Source of the DNA: Rhynchopus euleeides
Lineage: Eukaryota > Euglenozoa > Diplonemea > Diplonemida > Diplonemidae
Length of the DNA stretch: 64,000 nt
Assembly: GCA_963210315.1 (NCBI GenBank)
Contig: OY723271.1
Location: 1,736,001-1,800,000 of the forward strand
Direction of reading: 5' to 3'
This document shows positions 27,692 through 39,120 of this stretch, in pieces (position 1 is the first letter of the stretch; every line of letters begins with the position of its first letter). Position numbers and translations under genes: made by a program. The notes under the pieces were generated by a model. That model did no database searches, was not told the origin of the DNA, and saw nothing but the letters and a program-made list of their open reading frames with translations.

Positions 27692-29081
27692 ATGCCTGGG
27701 AAGAAGAAAATTGTGAAGAAACGAAAAAGTGAGGGCGGCGGCAATGGCGGCGGCGGGGGCGACGGGCAGGGGTCCACCAAGAAGCGCAGGGTGGGGATCC
27801 TGCGGAAGCGGGTCGACGCCCCGGATGAGGAGATAGCGCCGCCGGTGCAGACGCTGGATGACTCAATCAAGAAGAGGAACAAGAAGGCGCGTATCATTGC
27901 CTTTCAGAAGTTCAAGGTGGAGCGTGCGATGCGAAAGCTTGCGCGACGAGAGAAGAGGAAGCGCCTCCGTGACGAGCACGGAGAGGAGGCGGTCCCCAAG
28001 CTGGTGCCGAAGACCACCGACAACATGCGTGAGGCGGATGAGACGATGGCGCAGAGCGATGACGAGGAGATCGAGGGGGACGAGGCTGACGACGAGTACT
28101 TCGAGCACTACCATGACGACGTGGAGCCGAAGCTCCTCCTGACCACCCAGGTGGATCCGGGTATCCGCACGACGCGGTTTATGAAGGAGCTGACGGCGTT
28201 CTTCCCCAACTGCCACTACTTCGAGAGGCGTGGGTACACCGTTCGTCAGATCACGCAGTACGCTGTCAACCGGGGTTTCTCCGACGTGATGATTGTGGGG
28301 GACAGTGGCGGTGGGCAGAAGTCGCGGCCATGTATGCCTTGTTTAGGGTGGTGGGGGTCGGGTATTTTGCCTGTTGTTTTGGGTGTGGCATGCTGAAGGA
28401 AGGCGCGTGTGTGTGTCAAGTGAGAGTGGTAGAGTGTGCAGCTGGGGATAGTGGGGGAGGGGTGATTGTGGCATTGTGGTTATTTAGTGCCGCTGCATTG
28501 CCGCCCTTTTTTGCGAGAGGGTGTCCTGAAGTGATGTGCAACACCCCTGCCACCCCACCACAGTCTCGATGATCATCACCCACTTGCCCCAGGGGCCCAC
28601 ACACTGGTACCGCATCTCCAACGTACTGTTCAACAGCGAGATCAAGAATGCCGGTGTGCGCACCGAGCACTACCCCGAGCTGCTGCTGCGTGGGTTCTCC
28701 ACCCGCCTCGGGAAGCGTGTTGCCCGCCAGTTCACTGCCATGTTCCCGCAGCTGAAGGATGAGAAGGGTATGTCTTGGTTTCAATGTCCTCACGCAAGCA
28801 GGTGCACATGTTGCCGAAAATCACCACTTCCCCTCATATCCATCACACCTACAGGCCGTAACGTCGCTGTCATCCACAACCACCGTGACTTCATGTTCAT
28901 CCGGAACTACCGTTACATGTACGAGTCGACTGAGGCGGTGCGTCTTCAGGAGACGGGTCCTCGCTTCACACTCCGCCTCAAGTCGCTGCAGGCCGGTCTG
29001 TTCAACCCGCGCTTCGGCGAGTTCGAGTGGTTCCGCAAGAAGAAGGAGATGGACAAATCCCGCAGAAGGTTCCACCTCTAG
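27692..29081 (+). CDS. RPF1: Ribosome production factor 1 (Brix domain), complete, three exons
   Basis: 356 residues from ATG 27692 (MPGKKKIVKKRKSEGGG). Exons: 27692-28331, 28564-28767, 28855-29081; introns 28332-28563 (GTATGC..CAG, phase 1) and 28768-28854 (GTATGT..CAG, phase 1). Residues 1-60 are Lys/Gly-rich, likely nucleolar targeting; about 65-120 are a charged helix and acidic segment; the Brix domain follows from about residue 140 (KLLLTTQVDPGIRTTRFMKE) to near the end, with ITHLPQGPTHW, FSTRLGKRVARQF, VAVIHNHRDFMFI and the terminal EFEWFRKKKEMDKSRRRFHL. RPF1 is essential in yeast for 27S pre-rRNA processing in 60S assembly. From base 27736 on it is identical to the copy at the window start. 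Confidence 0.95.
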
Positions 29082-29967
29082 GGGGCCGAGCCCATCACCA
29101 GCAGGCCGCACTGCCATCGGGCACACAGTGTGCTTGCTTACGGCCCGTGGGGGCCACGGCGATGCTGGTCTCTGAGCTGGCGGGGAAGGGGAGGGGGGGG
29201 TTGGTGTGTATTCACATGAGAAACCGAAGCCACCGCAGCCCCTCTAGACAGTGGGGCGGGTGTGCTGGGTGGGGTGGGTTGGGTTGGGTTGGGTTGGGTT
29301 GGAGTGGTCATCCAAGGGGCCTTCGTATCAAAGCCCGACATCATATACCGCGACACGATAGCAAGAATCTGCCGAGCGATAGAAGGGCGCACGCTGTGAG
29401 AGGGGAGAAGCCCGGCATGGGGGCACGCAAACGCCGCGAAGAAAGTGGCAAGTGGCAAGGAACCGCCCCCCCCCCCCCCTGCGTGGCAGCGATGAGTCCA
29501 CCCCCCCTCCCCCCCGATCTCTTTGGCACCCGTGGGCTCCGGTGGGGCGATACATCAGCACCACACCCTCTGCACCCACAGGGGCCTCCTCGAGCAGGGC
29601 AAATAGTCAGCATCGATGCTGAGGCCAGGCGATCCCCAGACCCCGCCTGATCAGCGCGTGCGGTACACTCTCTCTGCTCACCCACCCTCTCTCGCGCACC
29701 CCTAACTAACGAACGGGGTAAGAAGGGGGGGGGGGGTGGGGGCAGACAGGCAAGGCAGGCAAACCAATCACCGGGTCACCTATGGAGCATATCGGGTCTG
29801 CGAACCTAACTAGCTCTATCCTAGCTCTGCCTTGTTTCCCCTCTACCGTGTGGGCCGCACGCCGCCCTTCTTTTGTGTTTCCTCCCCCCGTTTTTGTGTT
29901 TTGAAAACGGTTGGAGACGAAATTTGCGGTTTTCATTTCAAACAAATTTGAAAACGTTCTCTCTCTC
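27736..29967. repeat. Second copy of the exact 2,232-bp repeat
   Basis: Identical to 1-2232; runs from codon 15 of RPF1 through its 3' flank and stops inside the CT tract at the N gap. Whether the retrotransposon that follows the first copy is also present here cannot be told because of the gap. No gene was seen in its 3' part (29082-29967). Confidence 0.97.
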
Positions 29968-30167
29968 NNNNNNNNNNNNNNNNNNNNNNNNNNNNNNNNN
30001 NNNNNNNNNNNNNNNNNNNNNNNNNNNNNNNNNNNNNNNNNNNNNNNNNNNNNNNNNNNNNNNNNNNNNNNNNNNNNNNNNNNNNNNNNNNNNNNNNNNN
30101 NNNNNNNNNNNNNNNNNNNNNNNNNNNNNNNNNNNNNNNNNNNNNNNNNNNNNNNNNNNNNNNNNNN
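29968..30167. other. Assembly gap, 200 N
   Basis: Exactly 200 N, most likely a fixed-size placeholder rather than a measured distance. It starts in the CT microsatellite, so the assembler probably broke there. Confidence 0.99.
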
Positions 30168-30211
30168 GATTGAAGGACACGGCCTCACCTACAGACACGC
30201 TTTTGACAGAT

Positions 30212-32278
30212 ATGGCGGCAGTCGCAACCCTGCTGTTGCTCGGTGCAGTGGGATGGGGACCCTGTCTGATGACCGACAGTGCACAGTGTCTGCGCATGAA
30301 CGATACCGGAACAATTGGGCATCCGTATGCGGTGTCTCACTCACCGGATGGGACCAGGCTCGCCCTGGGGTTTACTTCCAGCCGTCTGCCGGAGGTGTGG
30401 AGCGCAGTAGACGGGCAGCTCCTGTTCACCGTGCAGCAGCTCCCCGGCCTGCCCCTGCCTGTCACCGCATCGCCTCGTGGCTTGCAGTTCTCGCCTGATG
30501 GGTCTCTCCTTGCCATGACAGGCAACGACGAGTACCTGCGTGTGTGGAGTGGCACCAACGGGTCCTTGCTGGCCTTCATCGACTTGCAGGGGGGTAGTTG
30601 GAAGCTTTCGTTTTCGCCTGACGGTCAGTACCTCGTGGTGGGGAATCATGGTGCGCCGACTGTGTACAAGGTGGCAGACTGGTCTGTGGTGACCACGTAC
30701 ACTGGCCACACCGGTGCGCCGATCAGGGCAGTGGCCTTCTCAACTGACTCGCTGTCGGCTGTCTCGGGTACCTACAGTGCTCTGCACGTGTGGGGTGTTG
30801 CTGACGGTGTGAAGTACCTCACTCTGACTTTCCCGTCGGATTGCACCAACACTGGATCCATCGACTTCTCTCCTGACGGCACGATGATTGCCGTCGGATG
30901 CTATGTTAACGTGAATGTAAACAAGGTGAGGGTGTACCGGAAGACAGATGGGTTTCAGCTGAAGGAATACACCGGTGGTAGACACGTAAGGTTCTCACCA
31001 GATGGGTCGCGGTTGCTGTCGGCTTCCAGCGGAGGTGACCTGTACGTCCACCGCATTGCCGACTGGTCACTGGTTGAGACGATTTCGGCCCCTACACAGC
31101 ACGGCTTCCAGGACATGGACTTCTCACCTGACGGTGCTGTGCTGACCACCGTGTCCTACAATATGATCATCCGGCAGTGGTGGTATCTGGCACCGGCCAC
31201 CATTGCACCCCCGACGGACGTGCCTGAGACCACCACACCTCCGACCATTGCACCGACGGCTGCCCCGACGAATGCGCCAACTGCACCCCCGACCACAGAC
31301 ACACCTGCACCACCTTGCTCCGCAGACACATCCGTGCGTGCCTGCGGCACGGATGCGGGCAGTGCGTGTCTGCTCTCTGTCTGCCACCCCAGCTCGGGTG
31401 TGCACAGTGTTGCCTATTCGCAGGATGGTGCTCGCCTTGCAGCTGGCTCCGGCTCTGTCGTGCGGGTGTTCGACGCTGAGACAGGACATCAGCAGATGCG
31501 TGTGGCGTGTGTGGATTTCGTTGCGCACAGCGTTGCCTTCTCGCCAGACGGGACGCTGCTGGCTGCGGGGGGTGTGGGTGGGCGTGCGGTGGTGTGTGAC
31601 GCGGCCACCGGTGCGCTGCTGGCGGAGCTGTCCGTGGCTCTGGGGACACGTCTCGGGCCACAGGGTGTGAAGCTTCCTGTGAGGCGCGTGAGCTTCTCGC
31701 ACGACGGGCAGCTGCTGCTCGCAGTGACGGAAGGGGACTGGGCGCTGCGTGTGTTCAACCGGGCCAGCGGGTGGCAGATGACTACTGCCATCCAGAAGCG
31801 TGTGCGTGACGCAGTGTTTGCGCCTGTGGCTGTGGGTGTCAGCAACGACTGCGTACTGGCAACGGCTGTTGCCGCTGTTGACGAGGGCGTGCAGCAGTGG
31901 CGTGGGGATCACGGTGGGCGTGTGGACGTCCCTATCGGCAGCGATGTCTTGGGGGACGTGGTGTCGCTGGGGTACACTGCGGATGCGGCGCTGCTGGCGC
32001 GTGGCTACTCCGACGGGACAGTGCGTGTGCGCCGCCTGACGGAGTCCTCCGACTCCCTGACTTTCCAGCTGCCAAGTGGGGTGCTGCGGGCAGTGGCGGC
32101 CGGTGCCGCTGGGCTGACTGCCGCTGTTGGGTTGGACGACGTTGTAGTGCGCAGCACGTCGCTGTCGCGCCACTTCACCCACCACGGCCTGGTGCACGCG
32201 GTGGCACTGTCGCCCGACGGGACCCGTGTGGCAACAGCTGGCGCTGACGGGTCGCTGATGGTGTGGTCTTTGCTGTGA
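30212..32278 (+). CDS. Secreted or surface WD40/beta-propeller protein with Thr/Pro-rich linker
   Basis: 688 residues from ATG 30212, single exon. The first 20 or so residues (MAAVATLLLLGAVGWGPCLM) are a good signal peptide; the reading frame is open upstream only because of the N gap. WD40-like blades follow, each with an (F/A)SPDG(T/S) turn: SHSPDGTRLA, QFSPDGSLLA, SFSPDGQYLV, DFSPDGTMIA, RFSPDGSRLL, DFSPDGAVLT, AFSPDGTLLA, ALSPDGTRVA and others. They fall into two groups (about residues 30-325 and 380-688) split by a linker of about 40 residues rich in Thr, Pro and Ala (TTPPTIAPTAAPTNAPTAPP), typical of O-glycosylated mucin-like stalks. Two seven-blade propellers are likely. WD40 proteins are usually intracellular scaffolds, so a secreted tandem propeller is unusual. 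No transmembrane anchor was seen. Confidence 0.85.
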   Translation: MAAVATLLLLGAVGWGPCLMTDSAQCLRMNDTGTIGHPYAVSHSPDGTRLALGFTSSRLPEVWSAVDGQLLFTVQQLPGLPLPVTASPRGLQFSPDGSLLAMTGNDEYLRVWSGTNGSLLAFIDLQGGSWKLSFSPDGQYLVVGNHGAPTVYKVADWSVVTTYTGHTGAPIRAVAFSTDSLSAVSGTYSALHVWGVADGVKYLTLTFPSDCTNTGSIDFSPDGTMIAVGCYVNVNVNKVRVYRKTDGFQLKEYTGGRHVRFSPDGSRLLSASSGGDLYVHRIADWSLVETISAPTQHGFQDMDFSPDGAVLTTVSYNMIIRQWWYLAPATIAPPTDVPETTTPPTIAPTAAPTNAPTAPPTTDTPAPPCSADTSVRACGTDAGSACLLSVCHPSSGVHSVAYSQDGARLAAGSGSVVRVFDAETGHQQMRVACVDFVAHSVAFSPDGTLLAAGGVGGRAVVCDAATGALLAELSVALGTRLGPQGVKLPVRRVSFSHDGQLLLAVTEGDWALRVFNRASGWQMTTAIQKRVRDAVFAPVAVGVSNDCVLATAVAAVDEGVQQWRGDHGGRVDVPIGSDVLGDVVSLGYTADAALLARGYSDGTVRVRRLTESSDSLTFQLPSGVLRAVAAGAAGLTAAVGLDDVVVRSTSLSRHFTHHGLVHAVALSPDGTRVATAGADGSLMVWSLL

Positions 32279-33447
32279 GCTTTTCTGCTCCGGGACCAGT
32301 GCGCTTTTCTTTGTCCACACCCCCCCTCTCCCCACTGTGGCTTGTCTGTGCAGTATCTCCTCTCACCGGAGATGATTCGGCCGTTGCACACAACAATGCG
32401 AAAGGCACCGAGCACGCTGTGCCTGTTCCCACCCATGCCACCTCCCCACGACACAGCCACAACAACTGGCACGACTGGCACCGAAGTGCCCTTCGCCTCT
32501 GTTCGGCGCTGTGCCCGCACAGCCCTGCTGTGTGCACAGTGCACCCCTGCCCACCTGCTGCACTGCTTTCCTGCTGCGTCACACCCGCACCCCGGCTTCG
32601 GCAAGGGTTCAGTGTTGTGTGTATTGTTTGTGGTGCAGCATCCAGCGGGCATTTCTCTTGCAAACCACCCACTTGCGCTCTGTATCTGAGCCTTTCCAAC
32701 GTCCTTCACTGCTCCCACACTCAAATAGGCACGCCGCCTGCACTGTGGTGAGTGACTGTCCCATCTGTATTCGCATTTTTCTTGTTTTGTTGCTGGTGAT
32801 GTGTTGGTGCTGTCTGTATCAGCACCCCGCCCGAGAACAGGCAACGCTTCGCCAACAGGAACCTTTTCCTCGTGTTCGCTTCATCACATCGCTTGCCAAG
32901 TGCTTCTTCAAAGGTTGCAATGCCACCAATTCTGTTCATGGTGTGTCGAAGGACACATGTCACAGCATGTCACATCGCCTCATTCGAATAGCCAAACGTG
33001 CCTCGCCTTTTCCTGTTTTTTCATGTCACACTCCAATGTCTGCGTGGTGCTCCCGCGACACTGCACGGCCAGTGTGCGCCACCCAAGTATTCCAGAGAAC
33101 AGAACAACGGACATACGAACCCCTGGGTGTGGCAGTGTTGTTGAAAGCGTGATCAGAATAAGAGGCGGCTGACCAGAGCCACATGCCGTTGGTGTTTCCA
33201 ACCCACGCCGCCGTTGCCTTGAGTACAGCAATAAAACACGCCAGCCACTCTCCCCCCACTTCCACCCCCACCCATCACAGCCCCTGCCACTTGTGTCGCC
33301 TTCAAGCGAAGACAGTGATGTTGCTGGCTGATTGTAGTGGTCAGCAAACACCCGCCCCACGACAGAGACACGGAGACGTGTGATACACAGCGCAGCTTGT
33401 CAGGCAGGGCGCGGCACATCCATTGCCAAGAGTGAGGTCTGTTCAAA
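32279..33447. other. Intergenic, no gene seen
   Basis: About 1.2 kb of unique-looking sequence of moderate GC, rich in CAC/GTG; no ORF with convincing codon use. Confidence 0.55.
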
Positions 33448-33861
33448 ATGGGTAAGTCTGCCAAGGCGACGCGTGGTGGGAACAAGATGCGCAAGAACCC
33501 CATCCGCGATGTGACGAAGACAGTATGTGCGATGCCTGCATGCCAGAACACGGCAACAAATTCATAGCCAGCCCATTCAAAATGTCAGTGCAGCTGCTCG
33601 GATGAGACGTGGCTGCACTATTCCAACGAGAATTGAGAAAATCAGACAAAATCACAGATGTTGGACTGATCGACGCAGGCAAACACACCACACACACCCT
33701 CACAGACCGATTCCTTGAAGGTGATTGCGAAGAAGGCCCAGCAGAACCTGGCCAACGTGACGAAGAAGGCGACTGGCGGGGCGATCGTGAAGGGGGCTCT
33801 TCCCTCTGAGAAGAAGACCCGCATCCGCGCCAGCACAAAGAAGAAGTGCGTGATCAAGTGA
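33448..33861 (+). CDS. Small basic Lys-rich protein, two exons
   Basis: 71 residues. Exon 1 is 33448-33522 (MGKSAKATRGGNKMRKNPIR...), the intron is 33523-33720 (GTATGT...TTGAAG, phase 0), and exon 2 is 33721-33861 (VIAKKAQQNLANVTKKATGG...KKKCVIK). Support comes from the consensus donor, an uninterrupted second frame, and uniformly basic composition across the junction (about 20 Lys/Arg). Alternative acceptors exist within a few bases. I do not recognise the family; composition suggests a nucleolar or chromatin-associated protein, but that is a guess. Confidence 0.6.
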
Positions 33862-34849
33862 TCCCACCCACACCCTCTATTTTGATCTGCCGCCACCCCC
33901 GCCCACCCCCAGCCTCAGCAGCAGGAGAGGGCTGGCACCTCTGGGTGCCACCTTTTCGATTCGGCAACGGGAGGGGAGGGCAGGGCAGATCTTCAGCCTT
34001 TGCTGGGTTATATTTCCGTTACTTTCTTCGGCAAAAAAAATGCACACACCGCACCGACATCACTCCTCTTTCTGCCCCACAGTCGTTTTGCTAGCCCTGT
34101 GTTGATCGGTCTGAGTGTGTGTGTCGACAGCGTTTCGCGTGGGTATGCCTGACTGGCCAATGCCCCATGTGGTTTGATGGCCCGCCTGTCACCCCCACCC
34201 CTTCTCGGGTGCGCTTTTGGGGCGATCTCGCGTGTGGCTATTGTCTCATCGGGAACAGCAGGGGAGGGGGCGGGCTCTCCTCTTTGGTGAACCTTTCAGT
34301 GGGAGTGGTTGCACCACAGCTGCATCAGCCACCCTCTGCGCCTCCCCCCCCCCCCCCCCCCTCCCCCCCCGTCCATCGGTTCCGTCAAAAAAAAATCAGC
34401 TCAGCTAGCCCACAAAAATCAGCAGAAAAAATCGAATACGAATCAGAAAGCGTGTGGGGTGTAGGTGTACCGGGGGGTGGGGGATAGTGTGATCGGAAGC
34501 ACGCACGAAACTCGGTGACTCGCCCTCCCCCCCCCCCCCGGTCTCTGGCGCTACGAAGTTTGTATACCTATCTATATAGGAAGGTGTCAATCCTCCAAGC
34601 CACGGAGATATCTCTCTGCAAAGCGGTGGTCCACCGAGGGGCTTTGTCTCGCGGGTGGGCAGCGCTGCCCACCCGCCATTGGATGCGAGATGCTCTGTTT
34701 TCATCTGCCCTTCACAGCCACCACCACCAACGCCAGGCCTCTAGGACTCAACAGGGGTCCACCTGCCTTTGTGTGGCAGAAGGGGGTGCGGGTAGTGCAG
34801 CACTGCACTTCCTCGGGGGGAGGCGGGGGCGGGGGCGCCGCGCGGGGCG
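33862..34849. other. Intergenic, no gene seen
   Basis: Contains a poly-C block (34341-34370), several A runs and a poly-C run at 34529-34538. No coding support. Confidence 0.5.
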
Positions 34850-35866
34850 ATGCAGGCCGCACAGCAGCTCGTCGCCGTGCGCATCAAGGATGGCCTCTTC
34901 GTCGGCAACCAGACCAGCTCTCAGGACAACGACTTCCTCTTCATGAACAAGGTCACCCACATCATCAACTGCGCCGGGAGTGAGACGCCGAATCTCTACC
35001 AGCAGGCGAACATACACTACCTCAGCTTCCACTGGCGTGACCTGCCGAACACAGTGCTGTTCGATGCGGAGGGGCGGAACGTGCGGCAAATATATGAATT
35101 CATCGAGAAGGGTCTCGAGAAGGGGGAGTGTGTTCTGGTGCACAGTGTGCTGGGGGTGAGTCGGTCATGTGCAGTCGTCGCAGCCTATCTCATGCAGAAA
35201 TATGGGTGGTCGCTGGACAACACCATTGCCTTCATGAGGACGGCACATCCCGATATGGATGTGAAGCCGTACTTCCTGCGGCAGCTGGGCATTCTGGCGC
35301 GCAGGCTGGAGCAGGAGTATGACATCTTCCACCCCGAAATCGACACCGCGTCGTTTGCCCTGGATAACGAGCAGTGGATGCTGCGCAACACCTACACAAA
35401 CTCCCTCGGGTTTGACCATGTGCAGAACGCGGATATCCGCAAGACGGTGATCGAGTTTGAGGAGCGTGAGAGGCAGGTGGCAGCCTCGCGCCCCCCGAAA
35501 AAGCGCATCACCTTCTCCGACACAGGCCAGGGTCCTGCGGTGTCCTCCGCCGTGACGAAGCCTATCATCGCCGGCAAGCAGCCCCAGGAGGTTCCCGAGA
35601 AGCTGCGCCTGCTCCCCGCCACACGCGGCATCCTGGCGAAGGCGCCGGAGACGCTGAAGCACGCCCTGCAGTCGCCCGATGGGATGCAGTGCACGAAGGA
35701 GAGCTGGCCACTCAAGTCGCACCACCCGAACATCCAAACATCCTCCTACCAGATGAAGGCGAACGGGGCGCAGCCCGTGAACCAGTTCCACCAGCAGCCG
35801 GGAAGCGGGCTTCACCAGCAGCAGCAACAGCAACAGCAGCAGCAGCAACAACAACAGCAACAACAA

Positions 35867-35898
<32 letters not shown>

Positions 35899-37965
35899 GC
35901 AGCCCGATGTCCCGGTTCCCGCTGTGCGGAGAGTTGACGGTCCGCAGACCGGAGGCTCCATCAACTACAGCGCCTTCCAGTCGCGGTTTGAGAGCCGCTC
36001 GGAGAACCCTCCTGTTGCCACACGGCAGCCGGAGCCGAACCCGAGGGGCGGGTATTCCTCCTTCACGTCGCTGTTCCAGCCGCAGTCGGCGGCAAAGACA
36101 GGGTCGCCGATGCAGCGCGCAGCGAGCGATCCCATGTCGGTACGCACCTCTTCCCCCGCGCAGCAGGCGGCAGCACAGCCGCACGCGCAGCACCCCTACG
36201 GCACGTCGGGGCTGCCCGGGCCGCAGAACGGGTCGGGCGTCGCAGGGACCCCTGCCTGGTCTGCAGGCATCGGCGGGTCCTTCGTCAACCCGCACCTGCT
36301 TCGGCGTGAGGAGGAGGCGGAGCCTGCTGGGCCCGCGTCGTCGGGGTATGGGGTGCCGCGTGGCACCGGTGGGTTTAAGAGCGCGGCTGCCCAGCAGCAG
36401 CAGCAGCCGCACCAGCCGCACAGCGTGTCTGCCCGGGAGAAGGAGGGGCTGCGTCGGGATAACAGCGATTTGGACAAACGTGGGCACGACCAGCGCGATG
36501 CTGGGCCCACAGCACAGCCGACGCGCGGCGGCCGGTCTGGCCTTGCACCGTCGTCAAGCTCGGGAGGGCTCCGCGGTAGGCAGAGCCAGCAGTTCTCGAT
36601 GCAAGGTCCTCGCAAAGGCTCGCCGCTGCCTCAGAGGCAGGATGGAAAGGGGGCGCAGGTATGTGAGGGTGGTGTGGGAGGGGGGAGGGGGGGAAGGGTT
36701 GGGGGGGGGGGGGGCGTAGCACGTCGCGTGCTTGTTGGGCTGGCCCCATTTTACCTCCTCCTGTCAGCAGCAGCAGCAGCAACAGCAGCATCAGTACGAC
36801 ATGCACTCGACGCCTGTTCCGAACAACGTGGCGTTCGGCAGCTCCTCGCGAAGCGATAGGGTGCAGCCAGAGGTGTCGAAGTATGTGGGGCATGCATTGG
36901 GGGAGGTGGGGTGTGCATATGGAGAGTTCACCCCACGTGCGGCATTGCTGTGGGGTGGTGCCGCCAGCCCTTTTCTCACCCACACCCCGCCCACACCTCA
37001 ACCTGCCTCACAGCTTTGGCTCCGCTGTCAGCCGCATCCAGGCACAGCACGGCGTGAGCCGGACAGGCACCCCTCCAAAACAGGTATGCCCAAACGTCTC
37101 AACAACGCTCGCCAGGGGTGGATGAAATATGGAGATCTCTCTGCCGCAATCCCCCCCCACCCCCCAACGCATCACACACATCACCAACCAACCAACCCAC
37201 TCCTTTTCCTCTGCCGACAGCGCGCGGGGTCGCCTTCCGGGAGGCAGTCCAACACGGGATCCCCTCAGAGGCCGATGTCGCGCAAGACGTATTCGCTGCT
37301 GCACGGCTCCTCTGGGCGCGACAGCCCTATGGGTCGTGCGTCTGGCCGGGACAGCCCGATGGGCCGTGCGTCAGGGCGCGATAGTCCTGTTACCAGGCGC
37401 GAGCCGATGGGGCGAGTGACGGGCCGTGACAGTCCCCTCAAGAGAGGGAACACGCCGACCCGCGACAGGCCCGGCACACCCACTCGTGACACGCTGCGCA
37501 GTGACGGCTTCTCGCGCACAGTGGATGCCAGCACGCGTGCCCGGCAGGACACCCGTGCTGGGGACCCGCAGCCCCACAAGGCACCGTCGAGCTACGAGAG
37601 CTGGGTGAATGACTATGCAGGGAATGGGAGCTTCTCACGGGTATGTGGTGGTGTGTCGTTGTCAGAGGGGGGTGGGTGGGGGGGGGAGGGTCTGGGATTT
37701 GGGTGTGCCCAATGGTTAGGGGTTTGCGGAGTGCGGTTCGGTTCTGCGGGGTGTGGTGTAACGTTTTTTTTTTGATCCCTGCCCCTCACAGGATGACTAC
37801 CCCAATCAGCCCGACTCGGCGCGGGGACCTGGGGATGTGCGGAAGGCACCCAAGAAACGAACAGGCCTTGCACCTGCTGGGAACAACCCGTCGCCTCTCG
37901 TGACTGGGATGCGGAAGCAGACGCGCACCTCCAGTGCGTCCGATCGCCTCATGTATGTATTGTAG
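34850..37965 (+). CDS. Dual-specificity phosphatase-like protein with Ser in place of the catalytic Cys; five exons
   Basis: Exons 34850-36658, 36768-36880, 37014-37083, 37221-37640 and 37792-37965; all four introns start GTATG and end CAG or GACAG, and phases are consistent, giving about 861 residues. Residues 8-155 are a DSP fold: DGLFVGNQTSSQD, THIINCAG, HWRDLPNT (general-acid Asp64) and VLVHSVLGVSRSCAVVAAYL. The signature should be HCxxGxxR(S/T); here it is H98-S99-V-L-G-V-S-R105-S, so the nucleophile is missing while the phosphate-binding Arg stays. This implies a phosphate-binding pseudophosphatase, as with STYX. The rest is disordered: a polyQ run (35817-35901), and in exon 4 three or more SGRDSPMGRA repeats followed by TPTRD motifs, possible proline-directed phosphosites. 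A further exon is possible since GTATGT occurs seven bases before the stop. Confidence 0.87.
35815..35903 (+). repeat. CAG/CAA polyglutamine repeat in exon 1
   Basis: An in-frame mixed CAG/CAA array encoding about 30 glutamines. CAA interruptions are frequent, which tends to stabilise such arrays. Exon 2 of the same gene begins with another seven-Gln run after the intron (36768-36788). Confidence 0.9.
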
Positions 37966-39115
37966 TCTTGTTGCCTTCCAAAGCGTGTGATTTTGTCGGT
38001 GTGTAGTCTTGTGTGTGGCAAACAGTAGTGGTACCATCAGCCCATCATCTTGAGGTTTTCCCGCAAATCTTACTGCAAGGCAGGTGCCAAGACAGGCCCC
38101 TCTCAGGCTAGGCATGGTGCATAATTCAAAAGCCAACATAAAGGTGCACCGACATCAAACCCACACCTTACCACACCCCTGACGCACAGGCAGCCCACAG
38201 CGTCGTTCCTCAGAAAGACGTCCCGTGCAACATAGAACGTGATGCGTCGCGAAATATTGCAAAACTGACCCCCACCACCCCACCCACCCACCCACCCAAT
38301 GTGTCAATATGAAATCCCATGTTTGGCCCTGCACACTGTGTCAAAACTGCGCCAGCCCACGGCACGTTTCTGCCATTTTATATTGTCTTCACATTTCTCT
38401 TCAGGCAGGGTGGGGTGGGGGGTGGAGGTGGGGGGTGCGTAACGCGAAGGGGCTCGTGTTGTTCTTTCTGACGGGGGGTGAAAATGATGCCACAGCGCAT
38501 GTCACGGCGAGTTCGCTTTTCTGTGCGAAAAGTGAAAACATACTCAAGAAATAGTGACCGCCACTCGCCGCTGTTCATTCGCGGGTCCCATCTTGCACGC
38601 CACGCTTGGTGGTTTTCAATGCCAAAAAAGGCTTGAAGTTTTCCCACCTACCCCCCCCCCCCCCCCACCCACCACCACCACCCTGCCCCCTTCACTCCCT
38701 CTGTTGACTACCGCCTGAACAGGCTGTTCGCACCGCCCTACACCTAGCTTGACAAGGACAGGCCGGTGCTGTCCTAGGCTGTCAAGGTGGAGCATGTGTC
38801 AGAGGGTGAGGGGGGGAGAGGGGTGTGCGATTTTTTAGTTAGAAAAAAAGTGGGGGGGTGGGGGGGGGGGAAACGCATCGCGTGCCGTGGGTGCTGGCCA
38901 TGGCAGTGTGGCCTTGGAAAGATAAGGCATTTGTTGTCAGGTTCAAAATGAACAAACAGAAAAAAAGGGCATGGCGCACCTTTGTCACCGCCGAATCGTT
39001 CTACACGTCAAGCCAAATGGGTGAATTTTTCTTGTCGTTGGAGGGCCTCGCGATGTTGGCCACCACTGTGCCAGCTTTTGCCAACTCCCTATTTTTGGTG
39101 GCACCCCCCCCCCCT
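37966..39115. other. Intergenic, no gene seen
   Basis: Contains CCCAC repeats near 38270-38300, poly-C (38651-38667) and a poly-G block near 38849-38871. No supported ORF. Confidence 0.5.
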
Positions 39116-39120
39116 AGGGG

